Shown piece after piece: positions 6,280 through 6,534 of a DNA stretch of 6,534 bases (its first letter is position 1; every line of letters starts with the position of its first letter). The notes beneath the pieces were generated by a model that was not told the DNA's origin, made no database searches, and worked only from the letters and a program-made list of their open reading frames with translations. Location of the stretch: positions 1-6,534 of the forward strand of contig JAURFZ010000077.1 in assembly GCA_030834045.1 (NCBI GenBank). The letters are read 5' to 3'. Origin of the DNA: Burkholderiales bacterium. Lineage in GTDB: Bacteria; Pseudomonadota; Gammaproteobacteria; Burkholderiales; Burkholderiaceae_A. A program made the position numbers and the translations under genes.

Positions 6280-6534
6280 GGCTGCGCCTCGTGGGCGGCG
6301 GCCCTTCCAAGATAGGCTTCAATAACAGCCGGGTCGTGACGCACCTGTTGCGGCAGCCCTGTGGCAATAACACACCCGTAGTCAAGAACCGTGACACGAT
6401 CGCAAAGACCCATGACCAGCTTCACATCGTGCTCAATAATAAGAATGGTCTTACCGTCGTCTCGAATGCGTTTTAGCAGCTCCCGCAGACTGTTTTTCTC
6501 GGTGGCATTCATTCCGGCAGCCGGTTCATCAAGT
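6276..6534 (-). CDS. livG: Branched-chain amino acid ABC transporter ATP-binding protein LivG, 3' part
   Basis: Only the C-terminal 85 residues are in the window; the gene runs off the right edge. The visible part begins inside Walker B and the D-loop, LDEPAAGMN, the typical LivG form. It continues through LRELLKRIRDDGKTILIIEHDVKLVMGLCDRVTVLDYG, where the switch-region His is present in IEHDV, as in LivG and unlike LivF. The tail GLPQQVRHDPAVIEAYLG matches the usual LivG end (PxxVxxDPxVIEAYLG), followed by a short Ala-rich extension. LivG pairs with LivF as the second ATPase of the permease. The TGA stop overlaps the livF ATG by the ATGA arrangement. livH and livM would be expected further upstream on this strand, beyond the window. 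Confidence 0.94.
   Translation of the reverse strand, partial: LDEPAAGMNATEKNSLRELLKRIRDDGKTILIIEHDVKLVMGLCDRVTVLDYGCVIATGLPQQVRHDPAVIEAYLGRAAAHEAQP

Overview
The window reads as chromosomal DNA of a Gram-negative proteobacterium. It carries lipid A biosynthesis genes (LpxA, LpxB), a periplasmic leucine/branched-chain amino acid binding protein with a cleavable signal peptide, and a TadA of the usual bacterial type. From memory, the binding protein most resembles betaproteobacterial (Burkholderiales-type) members, but no search was run, so the taxon is a guess. Coding density is very high, no stretch over 100 bases lacks a gene, and no mobile element, CRISPR array, tRNA or rRNA was seen.

Left block (1-3750), lipid A. 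The 3' part of lpxA enters from the left edge on the + strand. Facing it on the - strand is a compact cluster in the transcription order gnnA (Gfo/Idh/MocA dehydrogenase), gnnB (PLP sugar aminotransferase), lpxB (lipid A disaccharide synthase). In Acidithiobacillus ferrooxidans, GnnA and GnnB oxidise and transaminate the 3'' position of UDP-GlcNAc to give UDP-GlcNAc3N. A matched LpxA acylates this product, giving lipid A with amide-linked chains at position 3. Finding both enzyme families between lpxA and lpxB makes the same pathway the best reading here. The unusual points are that lpxA and lpxB are convergent and overlap at their 3' ends by 32 bp, and that lpxA has Met at the hydrocarbon-ruler position.

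Middle (3751-4288). A 49-base divergent gap, with a perfect 8-bp inverted repeat that includes the tadA start codon, separates gnnA from tadA (tRNA adenosine deaminase).

Right block (4289-6534), amino acid uptake. livK (periplasmic binding protein) lies on the + strand. It is followed by a 60-base convergent gap with a hairpin, then livF and the 3' end of livG on the - strand, joined by an ATGA overlap. LivK would deliver substrate to a LivHMGF permease; livH and livM, if present, lie beyond the right edge.

The notable system is the probable Gnn-type lipid A branch. Possible start-codon hairpins at lpxB and tadA are the main unexplained sequence structures.
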